A stretch of DNA of 64,000 bases, from positions 613,729 through 677,728 of the forward strand of contig NZ_JACHZQ010000002.1 in NCBI RefSeq assembly GCF_014193655.1, written 5' to 3'. Of the stretch, positions 1-11,683 are shown piece by piece. How positions within the stretch are numbered: position 1 is the first letter of the stretch; each line of letters starts with the position of its first letter. Below the pieces are notes generated by a model. That model had not been told where the DNA came from and searched no databases. It was given only the letters and a program-made list of their open reading frames with translations. The DNA comes from Rhizobium sp. BK313. Its GTDB lineage: Bacteria; Pseudomonadota; Alphaproteobacteria; Rhizobiales; Rhizobiaceae. Both the position numbers and the translations under genes were made by a program.

Positions 1-10
1 GATATAACAC

Positions 11-43
11 CTCGGGCACGGCTGAAACTCAGCCGTGCCCGAG
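11..43. terminator. Strong hairpin downstream of katG
   Basis: A perfect 15-bp inverted repeat (arms at 11-25 and 29-43, loop AAC) lies 17 bp beyond the katG stop codon. On neither strand is it followed by a clean T run, so it may act as a transcription terminator or 3' stabilising hairpin for katG and possibly for a gene to the left of the window. Confidence 0.6.
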
Positions 44-59
44 CATCTTTCTGTGCGGA

Positions 60-2599
<2,540 letters not shown>

Positions 2600-3538
2600 A
2601 TGACGAATTTGACACTCAAGCAGCTGCGCTATTTTGAGGCATTGGCACGACAAGGTCACTTCGGACGTGCGGCGGATGTCTGTGCAATCTCTCAGCCTGC
2701 CTTGTCGATGCAGATCAAGGAACTGGAAGAATCGCTGGGCACGGAGCTTTTCGAAAGGGGCGCTCGCCAGATCCGGCTGACCAGTTTCGGAGAAGCGTTT
2801 GCAGTGCGCGTCCGCGATATCCTTCGCTCGGTCGACGAGCTTGCAGATATGGCACGCGCCTCGCAGAACCGGCTGGTGGGACGGCTGAGAATGGGTGTGA
2901 TCCCGACGATCGCCCCCTATCTGCTGCCGGCGATCATCGGCAATCTCACGCGCATGCATGACGGGCTCGACATTCATGTACGCGAGACACTGACCTCGAA
3001 GCTGGTCCACGAGCTGGCGGAGGGCCGGCTTGACGCGGCAATTGTTGCGTTACCGGTATCCGAACCCTCGTTGACCGAGGTTACGCTGTTTTCGGAGAAT
3101 TTCGTGCTGGTCCGGCCCAGCGAGGATGAGGGCAAGCCAGTGCCCAATCGCGAAGCGCTCCGTGAGATGAAGCTGCTCCTGCTGGAAGAGGGGCACTGTT
3201 TTCGCGATCAGGCCTTGTCGTTCTGCAATCTGCCTTCGGCGCTACCGCGGGAATTGATGGATGGCAGTTCTCTATCCACGCTGGTCCAGATGGTCAGCGC
3301 CGGCATTGGTATCACCTTGATCCCGGAGATGGCGGTAGCCGTGGAGACGCGCTCGGCGTCCGTATCGGTCGCGCGCTTTCCGCACCTTCAACCCTCGCGA
3401 ACGATTGGCATGATCTGGCGCAAGACAAGCCCCTTGACCAAACAGCTCCTTGAGATTTCCGAAGTCGTTCGTCAGTCAGCCGTTGCAATGCGCGAGCAGC
3501 ACGATCTCTTACCTTCGTCGCTGCGACTGAGCGGCTGA
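2600..3538 (+). CDS. oxyR: LysR-family peroxide sensor OxyR
   Basis: LysR-type transcription factor of 312 residues. The winged helix-turn-helix occupies about residues 5-64, followed by the linker helix and a two-lobe effector domain. The effector domain has the OxyR redox signature GHCFRDQALSFC, with Cys200 and Cys209 at the positions of the peroxide-sensing pair, which separates it from other LysR proteins. It is divergent from katG, the classical arrangement for a peroxide regulator and its target catalase. It is expected to activate katG on oxidation and to repress itself. The start is preceded by AAGG a few bases upstream. Confidence 0.95.
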   Translation: MTNLTLKQLRYFEALARQGHFGRAADVCAISQPALSMQIKELEESLGTELFERGARQIRLTSFGEAFAVRVRDILRSVDELADMARASQNRLVGRLRMGVIPTIAPYLLPAIIGNLTRMHDGLDIHVRETLTSKLVHELAEGRLDAAIVALPVSEPSLTEVTLFSENFVLVRPSEDEGKPVPNREALREMKLLLLEEGHCFRDQALSFCNLPSALPRELMDGSSLSTLVQMVSAGIGITLIPEMAVAVETRSASVSVARFPHLQPSRTIGMIWRKTSPLTKQLLEISEVVRQSAVAMREQHDLLPSSLRLSG

Positions 3539-3587
3539 AACTACGGCCCGCGGGAGGCCGCACGATCCCAAGTGAGGCCTGCATGGA

Positions 3588-4184
3588 TCATGCCGCGCGC
3601 TCCAGTATAATGGCGTAATGATAGGGCGGCAGTTCCTCAACGCGAGCAGTCCGAAACCCTGCAGGTTCGACGGCCTTACGCACTGCGTCGGGCGACATGC
3701 GCATATCCGGCTTCGGCCCGCGTGGCTGATCGAGCACAACAGTCCGTTCCCTGGGGAGCCGATGCCAGTTGACGATCGCAAACATGCCTCCGGGTCGTAG
3801 AACATGCCAAACCGCCCGTGCGAGGCCTGGCTGGTCAGGCACTCCATGAAACGTGTTGGCCATCAGCACGTAGTCAACCGGTTGAGTGAGCAGCGATGCG
3901 ATCTCGCGCGCATCTGCGTTGATCCATTGACGGACAGTCCCGCCGAGGCGCTCGACCTCGACCTTCGCCTGTTCGATCATCCCGGGATCTAGATCGAGGG
4001 CATAGACACGACCATCGACGAGCTTCGCAAGCGGCGCTGTGAAATAGCCATCACCACAGCACAGATCGAGCACGGTCATGCCAGGCCGGATGCCGAGCCG
4101 CTCCAGGACATCAGTCGGTCGCGGCCAAAGCGCCGCCCACCAGTCCCGGTCGGGCATCGATGTCGCGGGAAACAGGTCGTCCAT
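3588..4184 (-). CDS. Class I SAM-dependent methyltransferase
   Basis: A 198-residue Rossmann-fold methyltransferase. Motif I is VLDLCCGDGYFT at about residues 38-49, followed by the acidic YALDLDPGM loop and a motif-IV-like VDYVLMANTFH. Post-motif RPGGMFAIVNW is typical of the Methyltransf_11/25 group. The substrate cannot be read from the sequence; the WW-rich N-terminus is seen in small-molecule methyltransferases but is not diagnostic. It converges on oxyR across about 50 bp and has no obvious operon partner. Confidence 0.85.
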   Translation of the reverse strand: MDDLFPATSMPDRDWWAALWPRPTDVLERLGIRPGMTVLDLCCGDGYFTAPLAKLVDGRVYALDLDPGMIEQAKVEVERLGGTVRQWINADAREIASLLTQPVDYVLMANTFHGVPDQPGLARAVWHVLRPGGMFAIVNWHRLPRERTVVLDQPRGPKPDMRMSPDAVRKAVEPAGFRTARVEELPPYHYAIILERAA

Positions 4185-4465
4185 TGTTCTTCTCCTCGCA
4201 CGCCGACGCCCGTTTGGCCTCGACGGCAGCTTCCATGCGGCATCGAGTAGCCTCGATGGTCTGTTGCACGGGTTCCTTTCTCAAGCCGTCCAAACGATTA
4301 TTGGAAGTCCCATCCTGTGGAAACCGTATCGTCCGCAAGGACGACCATCAGTTCAAGGGCATCTCGATCGACGAGCTGAGGGACACGCACAGGGAAGCCA
4401 CAAACCGATCCAGAGAATATATCCTCGCGCGCATAGGCAGATGGCTATGCGGCACGCGAACTCGA

Positions 4466-5293
4466 TCATTGTACGCCGGCTTTGGTCCAGTCACATTGGA
4501 AGACCAGGACGGGCTTCGAAAAACCCTTCAGGCGTCGGCGGGTCGCGTGTGTGAAGAGATCGGCGGCACCGTATTCTCGAAAAATGCTTTCCGACACAAG
4601 GACCTGGTCGGCAGAAGCCGCGGCGCACAATCGTGCTGCAAGTTGAACGGTTGAGCCGAACAGGTCGTTGCTGTCCTCGACGGGCTCGCCACAGTCCAAT
4701 CCGATGCGCACATGAATAGGCTCCGGATTGCCGCCGTTGTAACGCTCAAATCCTTGCTGGATCGCTATGGCGCAATCGACGGCAGCGGTGATCGAGGCAA
4801 ACGCCGCCATTATGCCGTCGCCGGTGTGCTTCACCTCGCGACCTGCGGATTGGCCGAGGCATCTGCGCACAACGGCGTCGTGGGCTCTGACCAGCTCGAT
4901 CGCCATGCGGTCGCCGAGGCGCGACGTCATTTCGGTCGAGCCGACGATGTCGGTGAACAGGATCGCCCTGTGGCCGGAATCGATTTCGGCTGAGGATTGT
5001 CCAGGCACCGCCTCAGGGTCATGAATTCGGCCGAGAAATGCCTCGACTGCTGACAACGAAACCTCGACAACTTCGCCGGCGACCAAGCCGTGCGCCTCGC
5101 GGTGCACGCATTGGGCCGTTTCCATATCGGGCGCTTCCATCAGACAAAACGCAGTTCCGCGCCGCTGATCGAACCAGTATGTGAGGAACTTGACCCCGTA
5201 CTGATCTTGAATGTCGAGGTCCTTGCGATGCGCTTCCGCAACGTCGGCTGCCGTGGTTCCTGCAAGATCATGCCGGTCCATGAAGATAGCCAT
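4466..5293 (-). CDS. DUF4242 domain fused to class III nucleotide cyclase
   Basis: A 275-residue two-domain protein. Residues 1 to about 85 resemble DUF4242 (a small alpha-beta domain of the SCO4226 nickel-binding type; note MDRHDL and the HREAHGL segment). Residues about 106-270 form a class III adenylate/guanylate cyclase catalytic domain. The metal aspartates lie in FTDIVGST (Asp115) and HTGDGIMAAF (Asp159), so an active cyclase is likely. No transmembrane segment is present, so the protein should be cytosolic. The DUF4242 part is probably a ligand or metal sensor for the cyclase (inference). Upstream (5294-5498) is an AT-rich intergenic stretch; no operon partner is visible. Confidence 0.88.
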   Translation of the reverse strand: MAIFMDRHDLAGTTAADVAEAHRKDLDIQDQYGVKFLTYWFDQRRGTAFCLMEAPDMETAQCVHREAHGLVAGEVVEVSLSAVEAFLGRIHDPEAVPGQSSAEIDSGHRAILFTDIVGSTEMTSRLGDRMAIELVRAHDAVVRRCLGQSAGREVKHTGDGIMAAFASITAAVDCAIAIQQGFERYNGGNPEPIHVRIGLDCGEPVEDSNDLFGSTVQLAARLCAAASADQVLVSESIFREYGAADLFTHATRRRLKGFSKPVLVFQCDWTKAGVQ

Positions 5294-5498
5294 TGTTTGC
5301 TCCTGCCGGGAAACCTCTGCTTTTATATAAGATTATTCTAATTTTTTGACGCAGCCCAGTCCACCTTTGGGATGGTGGCGAGCAGGCGCTGACCGAGACC
5401 GGCGGGCACGGGCAACGGGCGGATGAAATACAGGCACCTGCCCTCCCGTCGGCCTTGGCTCTTGCAACGGCTTCTTCAGACCAGAGCCTCTGGGGGGT

Positions 5499-5870
5499 TC
5501 ACGATCCTAACGCTTCGTTGATGGACTCGATCAACGCGCTCCCCGGAAACGGTTTGCGCAGATAGGCGAAGCAACCCGCTTTTTCCGCGTCTGCTTGCAG
5601 TGCCTCGTCTTCGAGGGCGGTGATGAAGATGACAGGGGGGCAGGAACCATCGTCCCTCAACCGCCGTTGCAGTTCGATCCCGGACATGCCTCCAAGATCC
5701 ACGTCCAACACGAGGCATTCCACTTCGCCGTCGACGGTGCGTTGGAGAAAGGACTCGGCAGACGGATACTCTTCGGTGGCAAAGCCATGGGCATTCAAAA
5801 GTCGCCTGACGCTCCTTCTCATGCTTGCATCGTCCTCCACGATAGCGATCGTACGGGGCAGGCTTGCCAA
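5499..5870 (-). CDS. Single-domain response regulator
   Basis: A 123-residue stand-alone receiver (CheY-like) domain. It shows the acidic pocket VEDD near residues 11-14, the phospho-acceptor Asp56 in LVLDVDLGGMSG and the conserved Lys106 in YLRKPF. There is no output domain. It lies about 120 bp downstream of a FixJ-type regulator and histidine kinase on the same strand, so it probably shares their phosphorelay as an extra receiver or phosphate sink (inference). Confidence 0.88.
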   Translation of the reverse strand: MASLPRTIAIVEDDASMRRSVRRLLNAHGFATEEYPSAESFLQRTVDGEVECLVLDVDLGGMSGIELQRRLRDDGSCPPVIFITALEDEALQADAEKAGCFAYLRKPFPGSALIESINEALGS

Positions 5871-5988
5871 TGTGTGCCTCTCTTCTACTCGTGTGGGAGG
5901 ATATTCGGCTCTTCCACATGAGCTTATGCCTGCGACGACATGTCCGATATTGTCCTAAAGGGAAGCGGCACCGACCAGCTCTCGGTGA

Positions 5989-6615
5989 TTACGCCTGGTG
6001 ATCAAGTATGCCGGTTCTCTCGGCGATCGACACCACCTCAGCAAGCGACCTTGCTCCAAGCTTTTCCATCACGCGGTGCCGGTGGGCCTTCACCGTTCTT
6101 TCAGAGGTCCCGAGCGTATAGGCGATTTGCTTGTTGAGATGACCTCGTACGACGAGAGCAAACACCTCGGCCTCGCGTGGCGTCAGAGCCGCGATCAGGG
6201 CGTTAAGCGTATCGACGCGTTCGTGTTCCAGTCGTCGTCTCTCGTACTGAGCCAAGGCACGATCGATCGCCTCCAAGAGCACAGAAGCGGACGCGGGCTT
6301 CTCCAAAAAGTCTTCCGCGCCCGCCTTCATCGCCAGCACGGAGGCTCTGATATTTCCACGGCCCGAGAGGTATACGATCGGCAGGAGGGGCGCTTTATCC
6401 AGCAGTCTGTTCTGCAGCTCGAGCCCGCTCAAGCCCGGCAGATCCAGGTCGAGGAGAATGCAGCCGGCCTCGCTGCCAGATAGTTGCTCCAGAAATTGGT
6501 TGCCTGATTCATAGAGCGCGACGCGGTAGCCGGATGCCGACAGCAGGCGTCCGATCGCGGTGCGAAAGGATTGATCGTCATCGATGATGTAAACAGTGGG
6601 TTCCATTTGGTTCAT
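5989..6615 (-). CDS. FixJ/NarL-type response regulator
   Basis: A 208-residue transcriptional response regulator with an N-terminal receiver (IDDD at about 11-14, phospho-acceptor Asp56 in ILLDLDLPGLSG, Lys in LEKPAS) and a C-terminal LuxR-type helix-turn-helix (TPREAEVFALVVRGHLNKQIA, then SERTVKAHR). Its start overlaps the histidine kinase stop by 4 bases, so the two are translationally coupled and form one two-component system. Targets are not evident, but the TodT/FixJ-like architecture is typical of rhizobial sensors for small organic signals. Confidence 0.92.
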   Translation of the reverse strand: MNQMEPTVYIIDDDQSFRTAIGRLLSASGYRVALYESGNQFLEQLSGSEAGCILLDLDLPGLSGLELQNRLLDKAPLLPIVYLSGRGNIRASVLAMKAGAEDFLEKPASASVLLEAIDRALAQYERRRLEHERVDTLNALIAALTPREAEVFALVVRGHLNKQIAYTLGTSERTVKAHRHRVMEKLGARSLAEVVSIAERTGILDHQA

Positions 6616-8492
6616 CCACCGCGCGCAAGGGGAAGCACAACTCGAAAGACGGCACCGCCTTCGGGGCGGTTGCCGGCCCAGATCTTGCCGCCATAGGTCT
6701 CGACAATCGCGCGCGCGATGGAAAGTCCGAGACCGGTCCCTGTCGGCTTCGTCGTGAAGAACGGCTCGAACACGCTCGTGAGTTGGCTATCCGGGATTCC
6801 CCGGCCCGTGTCGGAAATCGACAGCTCGACCTTCGATCCGCGTGCCAGGGCCGTCTCGACAATGAGGCGCCGGTCGCAAGCCGCCACGTCCAGCATCGCG
6901 TCCATGGCATTCGTCGCCAGGTTGAGAATGACCTGCTGGACGTGAACTTTGTCCGCTCGGACCGGCAGTTTCCGCGGAAGAGGGTTGGCTCGGACCGCGA
7001 CGCCCCGCCGCAGGGCCTCGCCGTGGAGTATCTTGATTGCATTGGCAGCAACATCGTTGAGGTCGAATGTCTGGCAATCGATGTCGCCCCGTTTCTTCAG
7101 CAGGCTCCTCATTTGCGATATGACGTCATGGGCGCGCTGATCGTCGTCCTGGATGTCTACAAGGATCTGCTCGATCAACTTCAGATCGGGTGTCTTCGAC
7201 CGAAGGATGACTGCCGCCGCCTCGGCATTGCTGCGGATGGCTCCAAGGGGCTGGTTGAGTTCGTGGGCGATCGACGCGGATAAGGCGCCCGCGGTCGCGG
7301 ACTGATTGAGATGCACCACTTCCAGCAGACGATGATGCGATTCAACCTGCGCCTTGCGGCGGCGGCGCCGCTCGACAAGCAATCCGGCGATGACGACGCC
7401 TTGCGCTGTTATCACGGCAAGTGCCGCGACGATCACATAGCGGTACTGCTCCCAGAAGGTCTTTTCCTTGAACATCTGGACGGTGCCCGGAGGGAGGTCC
7501 GCCGCAGACAGGCCCCAGCGCCGCAGTTGTCTTGCGTCTACGACATATGTCTGAGGAGAATCAACACTGGAGACCTCTTTGCCGGCGATCACATCAAGCA
7601 CAAGATCGGCGATGGTCGTTCCGAGCGAACTGAATGTGACGACATTCCCGCCGACAACGCCATAGTTGATATATGTGGGGTAGGGGCCATAGATGGGCGC
7701 GCCGGCCGTCTGTGCGATCTGTCTGATTGCTTCGCGCGGAATGAAGTTGCGGCCAGAGCTGTCCTTGAAGATGGTTAGGGCGAGAACGATGCTGTCCCGG
7801 GGCAGTTCGGCGGCCCGCCTGGTGAACTCGTCGATCGTCAGGTCTTCCAGATAGGTAGTCTCATAGTCTTTCGAGAAAGCCGCGAGGTCGGTTCGCGCGG
7901 TCGCAAGCCACGCGCGGTCGAAATCCGCCGAACCTCCGATGATGTAGAGATGGCGAGCCTCTGGCTGCAGCCGGCGCGCCAACTCCGCCGTCTTGAGAAT
8001 GTCGAACTCGCTGACGGCGCCGATCACGTCGCTTGGTAGTTTCAGGTCGTTGGCGGTCGCGCGGCTGAAGCCGCCGAAGATGATCCTCGCATGGTCCGCA
8101 AGGCCGCCGCGATTGCGAACGATGAACCTTGCCGATTCCTCGCCGAGTGCGATCACCACGTCCGGCTGGCGATCGGCATACTTCGCCGAAAGATATCGAG
8201 CCATACGCTGAAGGTGCTCGCGTTCAGGAAATCTCGAGAGGTCGAGAAACTCGGAGAAGAGGTCGATCTTCCCTCCGGTCACGTCGAGCAGTCGCGTCCG
8301 CACCGCTTCTCCGGCCTCGGTCGTCGCAGCTATGCGTTCATCGTATGGATAGAGAATGAGGACGCGCGGAACACGACCGACAATCTCCATCGACGAAGAA
8401 GCGGCTGTGCCGAATATTGCGATAAAAAACCAACAGATGGCCGCGCACCACCGGACCTGGCGCGATCGAACTTTCCCGTTGTGAAAGCCCAT
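6612..8492 (-). CDS. Sensor histidine kinase with ABC-type substrate-binding sensor
   Basis: A hybrid of a periplasmic ligand-binding domain and a histidine kinase, 626 residues from the chosen ATG at 8492 (preceded by GGGGGAAGGG; a longer frame opens at 8528 without a good ribosome site). The N-terminus has an export/anchor helix. Residues about 40-320 resemble ABC_sub_bind proteins (RVLILYPYDERIAA near the start). One transmembrane helix follows at about 351-373, then HisKA with His410 in SIAHELNQP, and an HATPase domain with N, G1 (DTGRGIP) and G2 (GTGLGLSIA) boxes. Periplasmic solute sensing is inferred from the domain. Confidence 0.92.
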   Translation of the reverse strand: MGFHNGKVRSRQVRWCAAICWFFIAIFGTAASSSMEIVGRVPRVLILYPYDERIAATTEAGEAVRTRLLDVTGGKIDLFSEFLDLSRFPEREHLQRMARYLSAKYADRQPDVVIALGEESARFIVRNRGGLADHARIIFGGFSRATANDLKLPSDVIGAVSEFDILKTAELARRLQPEARHLYIIGGSADFDRAWLATARTDLAAFSKDYETTYLEDLTIDEFTRRAAELPRDSIVLALTIFKDSSGRNFIPREAIRQIAQTAGAPIYGPYPTYINYGVVGGNVVTFSSLGTTIADLVLDVIAGKEVSSVDSPQTYVVDARQLRRWGLSAADLPPGTVQMFKEKTFWEQYRYVIVAALAVITAQGVVIAGLLVERRRRRKAQVESHHRLLEVVHLNQSATAGALSASIAHELNQPLGAIRSNAEAAAVILRSKTPDLKLIEQILVDIQDDDQRAHDVISQMRSLLKKRGDIDCQTFDLNDVAANAIKILHGEALRRGVAVRANPLPRKLPVRADKVHVQQVILNLATNAMDAMLDVAACDRRLIVETALARGSKVELSISDTGRGIPDSQLTSVFEPFFTTKPTGTGLGLSIARAIVETYGGKIWAGNRPEGGAVFRVVLPLARGG

Positions 8493-8840
8493 AGCCCTTC
8501 CCCCCGAGAAACTGCTCGACAATACCACTTGCGCGAAGTTTCGTCATCCTTGCAACCTTCCAAATATAATCGAGAAAAATCGGCAAGGATCACAGTTGCC
8601 CGAAGGTACAATATCGCTCAACGCCGCCCTTCGCTAAGTTCTTTCAGCATGAATGTCGCTTGCAACGAGTAATGGCTTCTCAGGTTGAAGGCCGTTCTCA
8701 ACGAAGGCGCAGTTTGAAATCGCTTCAGATGTTTCGATTGCATTCAGAGTGAACGCGCGACATGCGGCACTCGAGGAATTTTGCCGCCGCGCCAGGATGA
8801 ATGGTCGTCCGGCCGGAAATAGCAACCGGAGGAAGTCGAG
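8493..8840. promoter_or_regulatory. Divergent region, kinase / arylsulfatase 1
   Basis: About 350 bp between the leftward kinase and the rightward sulfatase. It must contain both promoters. The sulfatase ribosome site CGGAGGAAG is clear. The AAGTACGTTACTGTAAA motif seen at other envelope genes in the window is absent here, and I see no gene in it. Confidence 0.4.
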
Positions 8841-10508
8841 ATGAATCGCAAGATCATCCATGGCATGGGAGCGTTGGCCGCTTCGGCCGTTCTTTGGTGT
8901 ACGGCATCTCCGCTCCAAGCCCAGGAGGCGCAGAAGAAGCCCAACATTCTTTTTATTGTGTCCGACGACACCGGCTATGGTGATTTAGGTCCTTACGGCG
9001 GGGGCGAGGGGCGGGGCATGCCGACGCCCAATATCGACAAGCTCGCCGAAGATGGCATGACGTTCTTCTCCTTCTACGCCCAGCCGAGCTGCACGCCCGG
9101 GCGCGCGGCCATGCAGACCGGGCGCATCCCGAACCGTAGCGGCATGACGACGGTTGCCTTTCAAGGGCAAGGAGGCGGCCTGCCGGCAGCCGAATGGACG
9201 CTGGCGTCGGTGCTGAAGCGTGGCGGCTATCACACCTACTTCACCGGCAAGTGGCACCTTGGCGAGGCGGACTATGCGCTGCCGAATGCGCAGGGCTATG
9301 ATGAAATGAAGTATGCCGGGCTCTATCACCTCAATGCCTACACCTATGCCGACCCGACCTGGTTCCCGGACATGGATCCCAAGCTTAGGGAAATGTTTCA
9401 GAAGGTGACAAAGGGGGCGCTGTCCGGCAACGCCGGCGGGCCGGTAAGAGAGGATTTCAAGATCAACGGTCAGTACGTCGACACACCGGTGATCGACGGC
9501 AAAGAAGGTGTAGTCGGAATCCCCTTCTTCGACGGCTATGTCGAGAAGGCGGCAGAGGAGTTCCTCGATGAGGCCGCCAAGAAGCCGGACGAACCGTTTT
9601 TCATCAATGTCAACTTCATGAAGGTGCACCAGCCGAACATGCCGGCCCCGGAGTTCGAGCACAAGTCGCTGTCGAAGTCGAAGTATGCCGACTCGATCGT
9701 CGAGCTCGACACGCGTATCGGCCGGATTATGGACAAGCTGCGTGAAACCGGCATGGACAGGAATACGCTCGTCTTCTACACGACGGACAATGGCGCTTGG
9801 CAGGACGTCTATCCGGACGCCGGATACACACCGTTCCGCGGCACCAAGGGCACCGTTCGCGAGGGCGGCAACCGCGTTCCCGCAATCGCCGTGTGGCCCG
9901 GCAAGATCAAACCCAATAGCAAAAACCACGACATCGTCGGCGGTCTCGATCTGATGGCGACATTCGCCTCAGTCGGCGGGGTGCCGCTGCCCGACAAGGA
10001 CCGCGAAGACAAGCCGATCATCTTCGACAGCTACGACATGTCGCCGATCCTGCTCGGCACCGGCAAGTCGGAACGCAAAGAGTGGTTTTATTTCACCGAA
10101 AACGAACTGTCGCCGGGTGCCGCGCGCGTCGGCAACTACAAGGCTGTGTTCAACCTCCGCGGCAGCGATGGTCAGGAAACTGGCGGTCTGGCCGTTGATT
10201 CCAATCTCGGCTGGAAGGGTGCGGAGAGCTATGTGGCGACAGTCCCGCAGGTCTTCGATCTCTGGCAGGACCCGCAGGAACGCTACGACATCTTCATGAA
10301 CAATTATACCGAACGCACCTGGACGATGGTTACCATTTCCGAAGCCATCAAGAAGCTCATGAAGACCTACGTGGAATATCCTCCGCGGAAGCTGCAGAGC
10401 GAATCCTACAGTGGCCCCATTACCCTAACCAACTATGAGCGGTTCCAGTGGGTACGTGAGCAGCTTGCGAAGGAAGGCGTCAGTGTCTCGATGCCGACCG
10501 GCAACTGA
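8841..10508 (+). CDS. Exported arylsulfatase (Cys type)
   Basis: A 555-residue sulfatase that hydrolyses sulfate esters in the periplasm. Residues 1 to about 28 are a signal peptide ending at LQAQ. The alkaline-phosphatase-like domain starts at PNILFIVSDDTGYGD, whose aspartates bind calcium. The modification site is C84-T-P-G-R, so Cys84 must be converted to formylglycine. KWHLG and TTDNGAW are further family motifs. A formylglycine-generating enzyme lies at 27278-28246, and a second sulfatase at 34724-36370. It opens a rightward run with an exported HAD phosphatase 90 bp downstream. The natural substrate is unknown. Confidence 0.95.
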   Translation: MNRKIIHGMGALAASAVLWCTASPLQAQEAQKKPNILFIVSDDTGYGDLGPYGGGEGRGMPTPNIDKLAEDGMTFFSFYAQPSCTPGRAAMQTGRIPNRSGMTTVAFQGQGGGLPAAEWTLASVLKRGGYHTYFTGKWHLGEADYALPNAQGYDEMKYAGLYHLNAYTYADPTWFPDMDPKLREMFQKVTKGALSGNAGGPVREDFKINGQYVDTPVIDGKEGVVGIPFFDGYVEKAAEEFLDEAAKKPDEPFFINVNFMKVHQPNMPAPEFEHKSLSKSKYADSIVELDTRIGRIMDKLRETGMDRNTLVFYTTDNGAWQDVYPDAGYTPFRGTKGTVREGGNRVPAIAVWPGKIKPNSKNHDIVGGLDLMATFASVGGVPLPDKDREDKPIIFDSYDMSPILLGTGKSERKEWFYFTENELSPGAARVGNYKAVFNLRGSDGQETGGLAVDSNLGWKGAESYVATVPQVFDLWQDPQERYDIFMNNYTERTWTMVTISEAIKKLMKTYVEYPPRKLQSESYSGPITLTNYERFQWVREQLAKEGVSVSMPTGN

Positions 10509-10515
10509 TCCTGTC

Positions 10516-10550
10516 AGGGCAGGCGGCCCCCAGCAAGGGTCGCTTGCCCT
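10516..10550. repeat. Intergenic hairpin after arylsulfatase 1
   Basis: A 14-bp stem with two G-U wobbles (arms 10516-10529 and 10537-10550) in the 88-bp gap between the sulfatase and the next gene. No T run follows, so it looks like an mRNA-stability or processing hairpin inside an operon rather than a full terminator. Confidence 0.5.
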
Positions 10551-10596
10551 GGGGTAGCGCAACAATGCCCGCACATTACCAATCGAGGGCACTACA

Positions 10597-11610
10597 ATGT
10601 TCGAATCTATCAACATCTTAAACCTGGTCCGCAGCGCTGCGCTCGGCATAGCCAGCTCGTTGATCGTTGCGGCTTCAGCACAAGCCCAGACCGATCCCCT
10701 GCCATCATGGAACGACACCGCGCCGAAAGCGGCCATCGTCGCCTTTGTCGAGAAGGTGACCAAGCAGGGATCGCCCGATTTCGTCCCGGAACCGGAGCGC
10801 ATCGCCGTGTTCGACAACGACGGCACGTTGTGGGTCGAACACCCGATGTACACCCAGCTCGCCTTCGCGCTCGATCGTGTCAAGGCGCTTGCTCCGGACC
10901 ATCCCGAGTGGAAGGACACGCAGCCCTACAAGGCCGTGCTGGAAGGCGACATGGAGACGCTTGCCGCCTCCGGTGAGAAAGGCCTCGTGGAACTCATCAT
11001 GACCACCCACGCCGGAATGACCACCGAGGATTTCAAGAAGGTCGTTACCGACTGGATCACCACAGCGCGCGACCCGAGGTTCAAGCGACCCTACACCGAG
11101 CTCGTCTATCAGCCGATGCTCGAACTGCTCGCCTATCTGCGCGCCAACGGCTTCAAGACGTTCATCGTTTCAGGCGGTGGCGTCGAGTTCATGCGGCCGT
11201 GGGTGGACCAAGTCTACGGCGTCCCTCCAGAACAGGTTGTCGGCTCATCGATCAAGACAGAGTTCAGGATGCGCGACGACACGCCGACCCTTTATAGGCT
11301 GCCGCAGGTCAACTTCATAGACGACAAGGCAGGCAAGCCAGTCGGTATCAACGAACAGATCGGTCTTCGCCCAATCGCAGCCTTCGGAAATTCCGACGGC
11401 GATTTTGAAATGCTGCAATGGACGACGATGGCCGGGCCAACCGCGCGTTTCGGAATGCTCATCCACCACACGGATGCTGAGCGCGAATACGCATACGACC
11501 GCAACACGTCATTCGGTCGGCTAGACAAGGCGCTCGACGCGGCAAGCAACGCAGGTTGGGTCGTCGTCGACATGAAGGCCGACTGGAAGCAGATCTTTCC
11601 TTCGAAATGA
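10597..11610 (+). CDS. Exported HAD-family phosphatase (copy 1)
   Basis: A 337-residue haloacid-dehalogenase-fold hydrolase with a signal peptide cleaved near SAQAQ (about residue 30). Motif I is VFDNDGTLW (nucleophile Asp73, acid/base Asp75), motif II is FIVSGGG, and motif IV is FGNSDGDFEM. It is a phosphoserine-phosphatase-like exported enzyme. A close paralogue with the same architecture sits at 26251-27264, next to the sulfatase-maturation gene, so both copies lie beside sulfatase functions. Release of phosphate, or a housekeeping role with sulfatase products, is inference; the substrate is unknown. Confidence 0.9.
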   Translation: MFESINILNLVRSAALGIASSLIVAASAQAQTDPLPSWNDTAPKAAIVAFVEKVTKQGSPDFVPEPERIAVFDNDGTLWVEHPMYTQLAFALDRVKALAPDHPEWKDTQPYKAVLEGDMETLAASGEKGLVELIMTTHAGMTTEDFKKVVTDWITTARDPRFKRPYTELVYQPMLELLAYLRANGFKTFIVSGGGVEFMRPWVDQVYGVPPEQVVGSSIKTEFRMRDDTPTLYRLPQVNFIDDKAGKPVGINEQIGLRPIAAFGNSDGDFEMLQWTTMAGPTARFGMLIHHTDAEREYAYDRNTSFGRLDKALDAASNAGWVVVDMKADWKQIFPSK

Positions 11611-11683
11611 AAGGGCCGGCTGCGCGAGCTTCGGGGTTTCGCGCCACCGGCAAGGCAAACCGAATGAAAAAGGGGGACTAGCG

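Noticed and set aside
8985..9929. A 314-codon leftward frame inside the first arylsulfatase
   Set aside because: Antisense to an intact sulfatase with all motifs; no ribosome site and no recognisable product.
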